Shown here in pieces: positions 17,449-25,674 of a stretch of 64,000 bases of DNA. A program made the translations under genes and the position numbers. The DNA lies in assembly GCA_030147525.1 (NCBI GenBank), contig JASBVF010000001.1:62001-126000 (forward strand). Reading direction: 5' to 3'. The notes under the pieces were generated by a model that had not been told where the DNA came from, made no database searches, and worked only from the letters and a program-made list of their open reading frames with translations. Origin of the DNA: Bacteroidota bacterium (GTDB lineage: Bacteria > Bacteroidota > Bacteroidia > Chitinophagales > Saprospiraceae). Positions within the stretch are counted from its first letter, which is position 1; each line of letters begins with the position of its first letter.

Positions 17449-19917
17449 ATGGCAGCTAAAAAAAAATCCAATCAACTAAGTTTCAATTTAGGCAACGATG
17501 ACAGGATACCTAAATTAATAGGTGTGCTGCTGATGTTCCTGTCGGCCTATCTATTCATTGCTTTCGCATCCTATCTGTTCACCTGGACAGACGACTACGA
17601 CGACGTAAACAGCAAACCGCTGGGCGAACTTTTCAGTGAAGGTTTTCAGGCTTCCAATCTTTTGGGCCGGTTGGGAGCTATCGTTTCAAATACCTTTTTC
17701 TGGTGGGGATTCGGGCTGCCGTCTTTCATCCTGGCATACCTGGTTGCCATATACGGTTGGTCAATGGTGAAACGAGTACCGATTCGGGTACACCGTTCGC
17801 TGCTTCGGCAGTCAATTGTCATCCTGCTACTGTCCTCTGTTTTTCTGGAGTTTATTTTTGGAGAAGCAGTTTTTCCGTGGGGCGGCGCTTTCGGAGAGGC
17901 TGTAAGTGTGTGGATGACGAGTTTTGTGGGCGTCCTTGGCATGATCGTCTTGTTCCTCTTTATTTTTATAGGTATAATAGTTTGGTTCGTCAACCCCAAC
18001 TTCAACGAACTCACCCCTCAGAAAGCCTGGTATGAGACGAAGCTTTGGTTCAGTGACATTCTGAACCGCCGCTACACCGGCCGCAAAACGAAACCTGCCA
18101 CCTCCGGTAATCCGACACCGGCCCGACCTCCTTCACAGCCACTACGACCAACAACCCCAACAGCAGAAAAAGTTGAAAACGGCCAGGTGAACTTCAGCCT
18201 GGAGGAAGACAGCAACAAACCGGAAAAACCTAAAACACTCAAGCCGGGAGATTCTGATTTTGAGATTGATGATTCTTCCGAAGATGGAGCCGGCTCGCCG
18301 GAACTGGAAGAGACTAAAGTTCAACCCGCCGGACCTGCCCCGCAGGCTTCCCTCTTCCCCGACATCCAGGCTACGAAGCCTAACGAAAATTTCAGTGAGC
18401 CTTACGACCCGACGCTGGAACTCTCCTCCTACGAGTATCCCGTACTCGCCTTGCTAAAAGATTACGCAGATCAAAAAGTCGAGATTGACCGGTCGGAGCT
18501 CGAAGCAAACAAAGACCAGATCGTCGAGACTTTGCTGAATTATAAAATTGAAATCGTCAAAATACGGGCAACGATCGGCCCGACGGTTACACTATACGAA
18601 ATTGTGCCTGCCCCCGGCGTTCGTATTTCACGAATCAAAAACCTGGAAGATGACATCGCCCTCAGCCTTGCCGCTTTGGGTATTCGTATCATCGCCCCAA
18701 TTCCCGGCCGTGGGACAATCGGTATCGAGGTGCCGAACAAGAACAAGCAAATCGTAGCGCTGAAGGAATTGTTGATGCATGAAAAATTCAAGCGCTCCAA
18801 AATGGACCTACCCATTGCCCTCGGTAAGTCTATCGCCAATGAAGTTTTTGTGGTGGACCTCGCCAAGATGCCCCACCTGCTCATCGCAGGGGCTACCGGC
18901 CAGGGTAAGTCGGTGGGTATCAACGCCGTCATTCTTTCTATTTTATATAAAAAACATCCCTCTCAGGTCAAACTGGTTTTGATCGACCCTAAAAAAGTTG
19001 AGCTTTTCCCCTACGCTCGTTTGCTGTACCATTTTCTGGCCTTCCTTCCAGAGCAGGAGGAACCAATTACAACAGAAACCAACAAGGTCGTTTACACCCT
19101 CAATTCGCTCTGCATTGAAATGGACACCCGGTACGACCTGATGAAAAAAGCGCACGCCCGAAACATCACGGAGTACAACGAGAAATTCGTTGCCCGAAAA
19201 CTGAACCCAAACAACGGGCACAAATTCATGCCGTTCATCGTGCTGGTGATTGATGAGTTTGCCGACCTGATCATGACGGCTGGTAAAGAAATCGAGTTAC
19301 CCATCGGCCGTTTGGCGCAACTGGCTCGGGCAGTCGGGATTCACCTGGTCATTGCCACACAGCGCCCGTCTGTCAATATCATCACCGGTGTGATCAAGGC
19401 TAACTTCCCGGCACGTATCGCCTATAAAGTTTCTGCGAAGGTTGATTCACGTACCATCCTCGACGCCAGCGGCGCCGAACAATTGGTAGGCCGGGGTGAC
19501 ATGTTGTTCTCAGTCGGAGGCGACATGGTCCGCCTGCAATGTGCATTCGTCGATACGCCCGAAGTGGAAGACGTAATCAATTTCATCGCTGATCAACGAG
19601 GCTATCCTGATCCTTACCACCTCCCTGAATTCCACGGAGACGAAGACGGACTGGGTGAGCCGGGTGCCTTCGACCCCAACGATGTGGACGAAATGATGGA
19701 GGATGCAGCCCGCTTAGTAGTACAAAGTCAGCACGGTTCAACGTCCATGATTCAGCGCCGTTTGAAACTGGGTTATAACCGCGCCGGACGTATTATGGAT
19801 CAATTAGAAGCGATAGGCGTGGTAGGGCCTTCAGAAGGAAGTAAGCCTAGAGAAGTTTTAATATATGACGAGATGGAATTGGAACGGTATTTGGACACAT
19901 GGAAAAATAGGAAATAG
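17449..19917 (+). CDS. ftsK: DNA translocase FtsK/SpoIIIE
   Basis: An 822-residue septal DNA pump that moves chromosome ends at division. Four predicted transmembrane helices lie within residues 20-185, followed by a Pro/Glu-rich linker (about 205-310). The motor follows: Walker A GATGQGKSVG near residue 481 and Walker B LVIDEFADLI near 599. The C-terminal winged-helix gamma domain (SMIQRRLKLGYNRAGRIMDQLE, about 763-784) normally recognises KOPS-type guide sequences and contacts XerCD. Length is typical for Bacteroidota. A terminator follows directly. Confidence 0.97.
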   Translation: MAAKKKSNQLSFNLGNDDRIPKLIGVLLMFLSAYLFIAFASYLFTWTDDYDDVNSKPLGELFSEGFQASNLLGRLGAIVSNTFFWWGFGLPSFILAYLVAIYGWSMVKRVPIRVHRSLLRQSIVILLLSSVFLEFIFGEAVFPWGGAFGEAVSVWMTSFVGVLGMIVLFLFIFIGIIVWFVNPNFNELTPQKAWYETKLWFSDILNRRYTGRKTKPATSGNPTPARPPSQPLRPTTPTAEKVENGQVNFSLEEDSNKPEKPKTLKPGDSDFEIDDSSEDGAGSPELEETKVQPAGPAPQASLFPDIQATKPNENFSEPYDPTLELSSYEYPVLALLKDYADQKVEIDRSELEANKDQIVETLLNYKIEIVKIRATIGPTVTLYEIVPAPGVRISRIKNLEDDIALSLAALGIRIIAPIPGRGTIGIEVPNKNKQIVALKELLMHEKFKRSKMDLPIALGKSIANEVFVVDLAKMPHLLIAGATGQGKSVGINAVILSILYKKHPSQVKLVLIDPKKVELFPYARLLYHFLAFLPEQEEPITTETNKVVYTLNSLCIEMDTRYDLMKKAHARNITEYNEKFVARKLNPNNGHKFMPFIVLVIDEFADLIMTAGKEIELPIGRLAQLARAVGIHLVIATQRPSVNIITGVIKANFPARIAYKVSAKVDSRTILDASGAEQLVGRGDMLFSVGGDMVRLQCAFVDTPEVEDVINFIADQRGYPDPYHLPEFHGDEDGLGEPGAFDPNDVDEMMEDAARLVVQSQHGSTSMIQRRLKLGYNRAGRIMDQLEAIGVVGPSEGSKPREVLIYDEMELERYLDTWKNRK

Positions 19918-19957
19918 GAGGCTCCTTGGCAAGTGTAAGATTCGTCAAGGACTAATT

Positions 19958-19995
19958 AAGCCCGTCGGACTTTCGTTCGCCGGGCTTTTTTCTTT
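19958..19995 (+). terminator. Rho-independent terminator of ftsK
   Basis: Stem AAGCCCG (19958-19964) / CGGGCTT (19981-19987) with a partly paired interior, followed by a long T-rich tract. It lies 41 bases after the ftsK stop; no T run on the opposite strand. Confidence 0.85.
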
Positions 19996-20017
19996 TTTTG
20001 TAAAATAACTTTTCTGC

Positions 20018-20755
20018 TCATTTATATTTCACCTCTGTCAAAAACAACCCATGGGCCGGCACACTCCAGCTTTTTTCAAGCGAAGTCTGTTGCTCCAGTG
20101 CCTGCCTGACCGAATCCGGTGAAATTTTACCCAAGCCTACATTCAGGCACATACCCACTATCAACCTGACCATGCCCCTGAGAAAGCGGTTGGCCGAGAT
20201 GTGATAAACCCACCTGCCAGTCTTCTCATCAACGACCCATTCCGAATGCATCAGGTCGCATTCCATCGTTTTCGCATCGTTATTTGTTTTGCAAAATGGG
20301 GCAAACTCGCCAAACTTCGTCAGCAAGGCAGCCGCCTCCTGCACCAGTTCAAACCTTGGTTTTTCAGCAAAGGGGAAATGCCAGGCCGTTTTTATTTCAA
20401 AAGGATTTTTTTCGAAAAAAAGATGATACTCATAGCTCCGGCGAATAGCATCAAAGCGTGCATGAGCCGATTCCTCTACTTCGAAAATTTGCCGGATTGC
20501 AATGTCCTGCGGTAAAAATTTATTGACACGATTGAGAAAGGCCTTCGGAAAATTTCCCTCAAAATCAAAATGCATGAAATATTGGCTTGCATGAACGCCG
20601 GTGTCTGTTCGGCCGCATCCGACTATTTCGATCTCCGTTCCGAGTATCGTAGAAAGAGCTTGTTCGATCGTCTCCTGGACAGATGCGGCATTTGGTTGTT
20701 TTTGCCAGCCGTTGTAATTCGTGCCATTGTAGGCAAGCTCAGTAAAGTAGCGCAT
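20018..20755 (-). CDS. truA: tRNA pseudouridine(38-40) synthase
   Basis: A 245-residue enzyme that isomerises uridines 38-40 in the anticodon arm. The start MRYFTELAYNGTNYNGWQKQPN matches the family N-terminus. The catalytic aspartate is in CGRTDTGVHA near residue 52. RRSYEYHL and the C-terminal RFLRGMVRLIVG motifs are present. Length is standard. It converges with ftsK and lies downstream of the DoxX-like gene on the same strand, separated by a terminator-like hairpin. Confidence 0.96.
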   Translation of the reverse strand: MRYFTELAYNGTNYNGWQKQPNAASVQETIEQALSTILGTEIEIVGCGRTDTGVHASQYFMHFDFEGNFPKAFLNRVNKFLPQDIAIRQIFEVEESAHARFDAIRRSYEYHLFFEKNPFEIKTAWHFPFAEKPRFELVQEAAALLTKFGEFAPFCKTNNDAKTMECDLMHSEWVVDEKTGRWVYHISANRFLRGMVRLIVGMCLNVGLGKISPDSVRQALEQQTSLEKSWSVPAHGLFLTEVKYK

Positions 20756-20784
20756 GCCGAAAGGTAGGAATTTCCTAAAAATAG

Positions 20785-20819
20785 AAATGCACCCGCAAAC
20801 AAACTTTGCAGGTGCATCT
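20785..20819 (-). terminator. Terminator hairpin after the DoxX-like gene
   Basis: ATGCACC (20787-20793) pairs with GGTGCAT (20811-20817), with an inner GCAAA/TTTGC helix. On the minus strand it is followed by TTTCTATTTTT. It also separates that gene from truA. Confidence 0.7.
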
Positions 20820-20841
20820 TTACGAGTTCGATTAAATCCTA

Positions 20842-21222
20842 TCAGCCAATGACAGCGTTGTCCTTCGCCATCGATTTGGCATACATCCAGGCTGCTCCGG
20901 CAAGTGCCAGGTCTTTCAATAATCCACTCATCGACATGCTGGCAGCCATTTCATCAGCAGCATTGGCTACACCAGCTGCATGAACGAGCAGGGCCGTCAG
21001 CAGCAAAAAGACTCCAAGCAAAACCGTAGCAAGTTTATCCATTTTGCCAATGATGATGCTGACAGCACCAGCTATCAGCGCTAAACCAGTGACATAAATA
21101 ATAAATGAACCGCCAAATGGGGCCATGCCTGCCATCGCATCGGCATTCATCAGGTGCATGACTCCAAAAATTGCGAATGGAACAGCGAACAAATACTTCC
21201 CGGCGTTAAGAACTGCATTCAT
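20842..21222 (-). CDS. DoxX-like integral membrane protein
   Basis: A 126-residue protein with four predicted transmembrane helices (about residues 5-25, 38-58, 64-86 and 102-120). The arrangement, with the first helix running into GVMHLMNADAMAGM, is that of small DoxX/DoxD-related proteins of unknown reaction, sometimes tied to respiratory or redox functions. Assignment is by layout more than by motif. Single gene with a terminator of its own. Confidence 0.65.
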   Translation of the reverse strand: MNAVLNAGKYLFAVPFAIFGVMHLMNADAMAGMAPFGGSFIIYVTGLALIAGAVSIIIGKMDKLATVLLGVFLLLTALLVHAAGVANAADEMAASMSMSGLLKDLALAGAAWMYAKSMAKDNAVIG

Positions 21223-21385
21223 AATTAAAAATTTTAGTTGGTTAATACTGTTTTGAATGATGTATCTACAATGATACGCAGTGAAGGTATGTCTTTAATT
21301 TTTTATTTAAAACAAAATGCGGAACATTGAACCAAAAAATATGTAATCACCGGTACAATATTTTAAAAAAGCAGTGTAGTGAAAA

Positions 21386-21423
21386 GCAAAACGCCTCCCG
21401 GTTTGATTCCGAAAGGCGTTTTG
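21386..21423 (-). terminator. Terminator of clpX
   Basis: CAAAACGCCT (21387-21396) pairs with AGGCGTTTTG (21414-21423), with an inner CGG/CCG pairing. On the minus strand TTTTGCTTTT follows. It lies 79 bases past the clpX stop and closes the tig-clpP-clpX group. The rest of 21223-21501 shows nothing else. Confidence 0.85.
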
Positions 21424-21501
21424 TTTTACTTTTTACACCTGAAAGAAAGTCATTGCCCAAAACACAGAAACTTAAACCTCCGCTTCAGATATAGTTTTTC
21501 C

Positions 21502-22758
21502 CTATGCCGCTTTCAACAAGCCAAACTTTGATTTATCGAGCCGCTCCATGGCGTAACTTTCCGTCACTTTGAATTCTCTTGTTTCACGATCAGAAGGCAG
21601 CTCAAACATCGCATCTTTCATGACTGCTTCGCAAATGGACCGAAGCCCTCTTGCGCCCAGTTTGAAATCCAGCGCTTTGCTGGCAATGTAGTCAATCGCT
21701 TCATTGGTAAAACTGATACGAATGCCTTCCAGTGCAAATAGTTTGGTGTACTGCTTGAGCAGCGCATTTCTCGGCTCGGTAAGAATACGGCGGAGTGTCT
21801 CATGGTCAAGTGGCTCAAGGTAAGTCGCTACCGGTAGGCGGCCCACCAGCTCAGGAATCAGGCCAAAACGCTTGAGGTCCTGGTGGTTGACGTATTTGAT
21901 GAGATTATCTCTGTCAATGATGTTATTTTCTTCTGCTTTAAACCCGATCACATGGGTATTCATCCGCCGGGCGATGTGCTTCTCGATACCGTCGAAAGCA
22001 CCTCCGCAGATGAAAAGAATATTGTGCGTATTGACTTTCACCAATTTCTGCTCCGGGTGTTTGCGACCTCCCTGTGGCGGAACGTTTACGTCTGTACCTT
22101 CCAGCATTTTCAACATTCCCTGCTGAACGCCCTCGCCGGATACGTCACGTGTGATGGATGGGTTGTCGCTCTTTCGTGCAATTTTATCTATCTCATCAAT
22201 GTAAACGATGCCTCTTTCTGCAGCCTCAACATCGTAGTCGCACACCTGAAGCAGGCGTGAAAGAATACTTTCGACATCTTCACCAACGTACCCCGCTTCT
22301 GTGAAAACTGTGGCATCCACGATGGCGAAGGGGACATTGAGAAATTTGGCGATGGTTTTAGCCATCAGGGTTTTTCCGGTACCCGTTTCACCTACAAAAA
22401 GTAAATTGGATTTTTCAATTTCGATATCATCCTGAATGACTTGCCCAAGCCGTTTGTAATGATTGTAAACAGCTACGGAAAGCGTTTTTTTTGCTTCCTC
22501 CTGTCCGATGACATATTGATCAAGATGGGTTTTAATCGCCTTTGGGGTCAGATCTTCGGGGAGCCTGAAGTCCTTAGCTTTCGGAGTAGGTGTTGCATGT
22601 TGTTTTTTGTTGCCATATAATTCCTCCTCAACGATATCGACTGCTTGCTCCACGCAAACCTCACAGATATGGCCCTCGATCCCGGCTATCAGAATAAGCG
22701 CCTCGGACTTGTCTTTTCCGCAGAATGAACAACGGTAACTTTGTTTACTTCGCCGCAT
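21502..22758 (-). CDS. clpX: ATP-dependent Clp protease ATP-binding subunit ClpX
   Basis: A 418-residue AAA+ unfoldase that recognises tagged substrates and threads them into ClpP. The ATG at 22758 is preferred over a TTG at 22782, giving [17 protein letters not shown]. The N-terminal zinc-binding domain has two CxxC pairs (CSFC; CEVC). Walker A is [11 protein letters not shown], Walker B is VYIDEIDKI, and the pore loop region GYVGEDVES is present. The ClpP-docking loop falls near the [10 protein letters not shown] area. Third of the chaperone-protease group on the minus strand. Confidence 0.97.
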   Translation of the reverse strand: MRRSKQSYRCSFCGKDKSEALILIAGIEGHICEVCVEQAVDIVEEELYGNKKQHATPTPKAKDFRLPEDLTPKAIKTHLDQYVIGQEEAKKTLSVAVYNHYKRLGQVIQDDIEIEKSNLLFVGETGTGKTLMAKTIAKFLNVPFAIVDATVFTEAGYVGEDVESILSRLLQVCDYDVEAAERGIVYIDEIDKIARKSDNPSITRDVSGEGVQQGMLKMLEGTDVNVPPQGGRKHPEQKLVKVNTHNILFICGGAFDGIEKHIARRMNTHVIGFKAEENNIIDRDNLIKYVNHQDLKRFGLIPELVGRLPVATYLEPLDHETLRRILTEPRNALLKQYTKLFALEGIRISFTNEAIDYIASKALDFKLGARGLRSICEAVMKDAMFELPSDRETREFKVTESYAMERLDKSKFGLLKAA

Positions 22759-22872
22759 TTGACTTTTATTTGATCGAAACAAAAAAGAAAGAAATCAATG
22801 GATTGAAAGTCAATGAATTAACTCCTGAAATCCTTGGTCTTAAATATTTCGCTAACCAGTTCTTATTAAATT

Positions 22873-22910
22873 TCAAAGTCCAAGGCCTGACACAGGACCT
22901 TGAACTTTGA
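22873..22910 (-). repeat. Imperfect hairpin between clpP and clpX
   Basis: TCAAAGTCCAAGGCCTG faces CAGGACCTTGAACTTTGA with a 3-base loop and a few mismatches. It lies just after the clpP stop and 115 bases before clpX. No T run follows on the minus strand, so it may be a processing or partial-attenuation hairpin that lets clpX be read through. Confidence 0.6.
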
Positions 22911-22926
22911 TTTTTTTTACTTGCGA

Positions 22927-23631
22927 TTAAGCCTTCTTCAACTGAGGGCGCTCCAGCACCTCATCGATCAGACCGTATGTTTTGGATTCGTTTGCGGTCA
23001 TCCAGTTATCCCGGTCACAGTCTTTCTCAATCGTTTCGTATTCCTGGCCTGTGTGGCTTGCCAGAATTTCATAGAGATCTTTTTGCATTGCTTTGATCAG
23101 GCGGTAAGAAATTTCCATGTCCGTCACCTGTCCCTGCATTCCACCCAACGGCTGGTGAATCATCACCCGGGAATGCGGAAGACCGGTACGCTTTCCTTTC
23201 GTACCTGCGCACAACAATACTGCACCCATGGAAGCAGCAATACCTGTACAAATAGTGCCTACATCCGGTGAAATATATTGCATGGTATCATAAATACCGA
23301 GGCCTGCCGTCACTGAGCCACCCGGGCTGTTGACGTACATTTGTACATCACGCTTGTTGTCGGTAGAGTCCAGAAACAACATTTGCGCCTGCACCACATT
23401 GGCTACGTAATCATTAATGGGAACGCCCAGAAATATGATGCGGTCCATCATCAAACGGGAGAAAACGTCGAGGCCAACGATGTTCATCGGTCTTTCTTCA
23501 ATAACATTTGGGGTGAAGCCCTGGATGTTAGGAGCGGCCGAATGCGTTTTTTCAGCATAGTGCTCAAGGTGCATGGTACTCATGCCAAGGTGCTTGGTAG
23601 CGTATTTGAGGAATTCGTCTTTGTGAAACAT
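22927..23631 (-). CDS. clpP: ATP-dependent Clp protease proteolytic subunit ClpP
   Basis: A 234-residue serine protease subunit that forms the barrel closed by ClpX. The start at 23631 (MFHKDEFLKYATKHLG) fits Bacteroidota ClpP; a further start at 23667 adds 12 residues. Catalytic residues are Ser in GIAASMGAVLL, His in MIHQPLGG and Asp in EKDCDRDNWM. The YVNSPGGSV substrate-groove motif is present. It sits between tig (127 bases upstream) and clpX, the classic order. Confidence 0.97.
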   Translation of the reverse strand: MFHKDEFLKYATKHLGMSTMHLEHYAEKTHSAAPNIQGFTPNVIEERPMNIVGLDVFSRLMMDRIIFLGVPINDYVANVVQAQMLFLDSTDNKRDVQMYVNSPGGSVTAGLGIYDTMQYISPDVGTICTGIAASMGAVLLCAGTKGKRTGLPHSRVMIHQPLGGMQGQVTDMEISYRLIKAMQKDLYEILASHTGQEYETIEKDCDRDNWMTANESKTYGLIDEVLERPQLKKA

Positions 23632-23758
23632 AAAATATGTGAGTTTTTTCGTTAGGGTTGGATTCATGACTCATTGCCATGAATCCAAATGACGTTATTA
23701 GAACGCCTTTTTTTAAATGTGGTTGAAATAAATTAAAAATCAACTACCCTCCCCCACA

Positions 23759-25192
23759 CTATTCTTCTTCGTCAGACGCCAGGTTCGGGTTTTTCAACTT
23801 AGCCTGTCTCTCCTCTTCCTCCATGATGGCCTGGTACTTTTCAGTGAATTCACTTTCTGAAATTTTGATGTCTTTCAGCGTCACTGACTCCTTGAATTTT
23901 TTCAACAACTTATCCGTCAGCAGGTCACTAACCAGGCTATTCAACTGGTCAGTGTCTTCCATCATTCGCTGAACGATGGGGTCAAGCATGTCCTGCTGGT
24001 AGTAGCCGCCGAAGTAGCTGGCCACCCGATTGTAGGCGAGGTCACGGATTTCCGCTTCCTCAACCTTGAAATCATACTGCTTGTAAAGTTTGTTTTTGAT
24101 CAAACTCCAGCGCATATCATCAGCAAAACTTTCATAGTCGGCGAGGATTCTTTCCGCATCTTTCTCATGACCGACCTTCAACCAGCGCTTGATAAAATCA
24201 TCGGGTAAGGGCATGGTCTCACGGTTCATTTCGATCAAACGGCTGCGCATGTCCCTAAACACCAGCGAATCGGCCTGGCCCTGGAAGCTCAGTCCCATAT
24301 TTTCAGCCAGTTTTTTGCGTGCTTCCTCTTCGGTAGAAACTTCGCCTTCACCAAACACCTCATCAAATAACTTCTGGTTCATCTCGGCTGGCGTCAGGCG
24401 GCTCACCTTTTCGATGACGGCTTCGTACATCTCACCGGTTTCAGTACCTTCTTCAATGTCAGTTTGGGTGAAATTGAGCAGGTATTTTTTTACTTGTTCC
24501 TGGCTGGCACCATCTTCCAGTTCGTACACATTGAAGCGGATAGTGTCACCCTTCTTTTTGGTTAAAACTTCCTCCTTGACGGGGCCCTCCGTGATACGAT
24601 TCACAAGAATAGAAAAAGTCGTTTTCCAGCCATCTTCCTTAGGCGCATCGCCATCCAGTTCAACAGCATTCAACGTAATCATGTCCTCTTCTTCGATGGT
24701 GTCCTCCGTTTCGTTGCGTTCGCCCCTGCGCTTGCGAATGTACTCAAGGCGCTCGTCCACCTTCTCGGTAGGAATTTCCACCTTAAAAATTTCGAACTCG
24801 GTGTCGCTGTCTACCCCCTTCACTTCGAAATCCGGCGCTTTACCCAAATCAAATTTAAAAATATAATCCTTAAAATTATTCGGGTCAAATTCTACTGCCT
24901 CCTGGTCATCCGTTGGGATAGGCTGGCCCAGGAAAGTGACCTCCTCGCTATTCATCACCGCGGATACTTCCTGTTGGAGCATTTCCGTCACGATATCACT
25001 GAGCAGGCCTTTGCCGTACATTTTTTTCAAAAACCCGGTTGGCGTTTTGCCCTTGCGAAAACCTTTAATGGCCGCCTTATCTTTGATTTTGTTGAGCTCT
25101 TTTTTGAACTTAGGTTCGTAGTCGTCTTTTGCAATGTTGACAGTGAGCACAGCATTCAGTGCATCAATATCCTTTCTGGCTACTTTAGGCAT
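23759..25192 (-). CDS. tig: Trigger factor
   Basis: A 477-residue ribosome-bound chaperone. The N-terminal ribosome-binding signature is conserved as KGFRKGKTP near residue 44 (consensus GFRxGKxP). The middle PPIase domain is divergent: EEDMITLNAVELDG aligns with it, but the usual FKBP active-site residues are not obvious, as in many Bacteroidota homologues. The C-terminal helical arms (about 290-460) end in an acidic tail, SDEEE. It heads the tig-clpP-clpX group. Confidence 0.93.
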   Translation of the reverse strand: MPKVARKDIDALNAVLTVNIAKDDYEPKFKKELNKIKDKAAIKGFRKGKTPTGFLKKMYGKGLLSDIVTEMLQQEVSAVMNSEEVTFLGQPIPTDDQEAVEFDPNNFKDYIFKFDLGKAPDFEVKGVDSDTEFEIFKVEIPTEKVDERLEYIRKRRGERNETEDTIEEEDMITLNAVELDGDAPKEDGWKTTFSILVNRITEGPVKEEVLTKKKGDTIRFNVYELEDGASQEQVKKYLLNFTQTDIEEGTETGEMYEAVIEKVSRLTPAEMNQKLFDEVFGEGEVSTEEEARKKLAENMGLSFQGQADSLVFRDMRSRLIEMNRETMPLPDDFIKRWLKVGHEKDAERILADYESFADDMRWSLIKNKLYKQYDFKVEEAEIRDLAYNRVASYFGGYYQQDMLDPIVQRMMEDTDQLNSLVSDLLTDKLLKKFKESVTLKDIKISESEFTEKYQAIMEEEERQAKLKNPNLASDEEE

Positions 25193-25325
25193 GAGTGTAT
25201 TTACTTTTAATGAAATAGATTAGGAAGGGAGGGTGTGCAGTTTAAGCGTAAAAAGGTTTAATAGCTTCAGCACCAAAGGTTTAACCTTTAAAACGCATCT
25301 ACTATTAAACCTCCTCCAAAAAAAG

Positions 25326-25407
25326 TGCGGGTGGAGGGACTCGAACCCCCACGCCTCGCGGCTCCAGATCCTAAGTCTGGCGCGTCTACCAATTTCGCCA
25401 CACCCGC
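25326..25407 (-). tRNA. tRNA-Leu (anticodon UAG)
   Basis: Minus-strand cloverleaf of 82 bases. The acceptor stem is GCGGGTG/CACCCGC with discriminator A. The anticodon arm is CCAGA-CTTAGGA-TCTGG with anticodon UAG. A long variable arm, typical of class II leucine tRNAs, and a T arm with GGTTCGAGTCC are present. The 3' CCA is not encoded. Confidence 0.97.
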
Positions 25408-25456
25408 AACTAACTGATTATCAAATAGAAATTTTTGCCCTTCGGAAAAAGTGGGG

Positions 25457-25464
25457 CAAAGATA
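25457..25464 (-). promoter_or_regulatory. Putative -7 box of the tRNA-Leu gene
   Basis: On the minus strand TATCTTTG is a full match to TAnnTTTG, 50 bases before the tRNA 5' end. The -33 box is not clear. Confidence 0.55.
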
Positions 25465-25600
25465 AACACCTTTTTGGGAAATTGAGTTTTGGAGCGTTTC
25501 AAAATATTTTCCTCCGAAAGGTTGAAGTCCATGAAAAAAAACAATTTTTCAAAAACTGGTCGCATTTTAGCAGCGCAAGACGTTTAAAAGAGAAATTATT

Positions 25601-25608
25601 TAGTTTTG
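25601..25608 (+). promoter_or_regulatory. Putative -7 box of the rsh gene
   Basis: TAGTTTTG matches TAnnTTTG, 67 bases before the start codon at 25675. No good -33 match. Confidence 0.45.
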
Positions 25609-25674
25609 TAAAAAGGTCATTGCAAGGTTCGTTCCCTGATCTGACGTTTTTATTCATCAATATTCACTAGCATT

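Noticed and set aside
22690-22790. TTG start of clpX at 22782
   Set aside because: The ATG at 22758 fits the family start and TTG starts are less likely here.
22873-22910. Hairpin between clpP and clpX as a full terminator
   Set aside because: The T run lies on the plus-strand side, where no gene ends; clpX is probably still read from tig.
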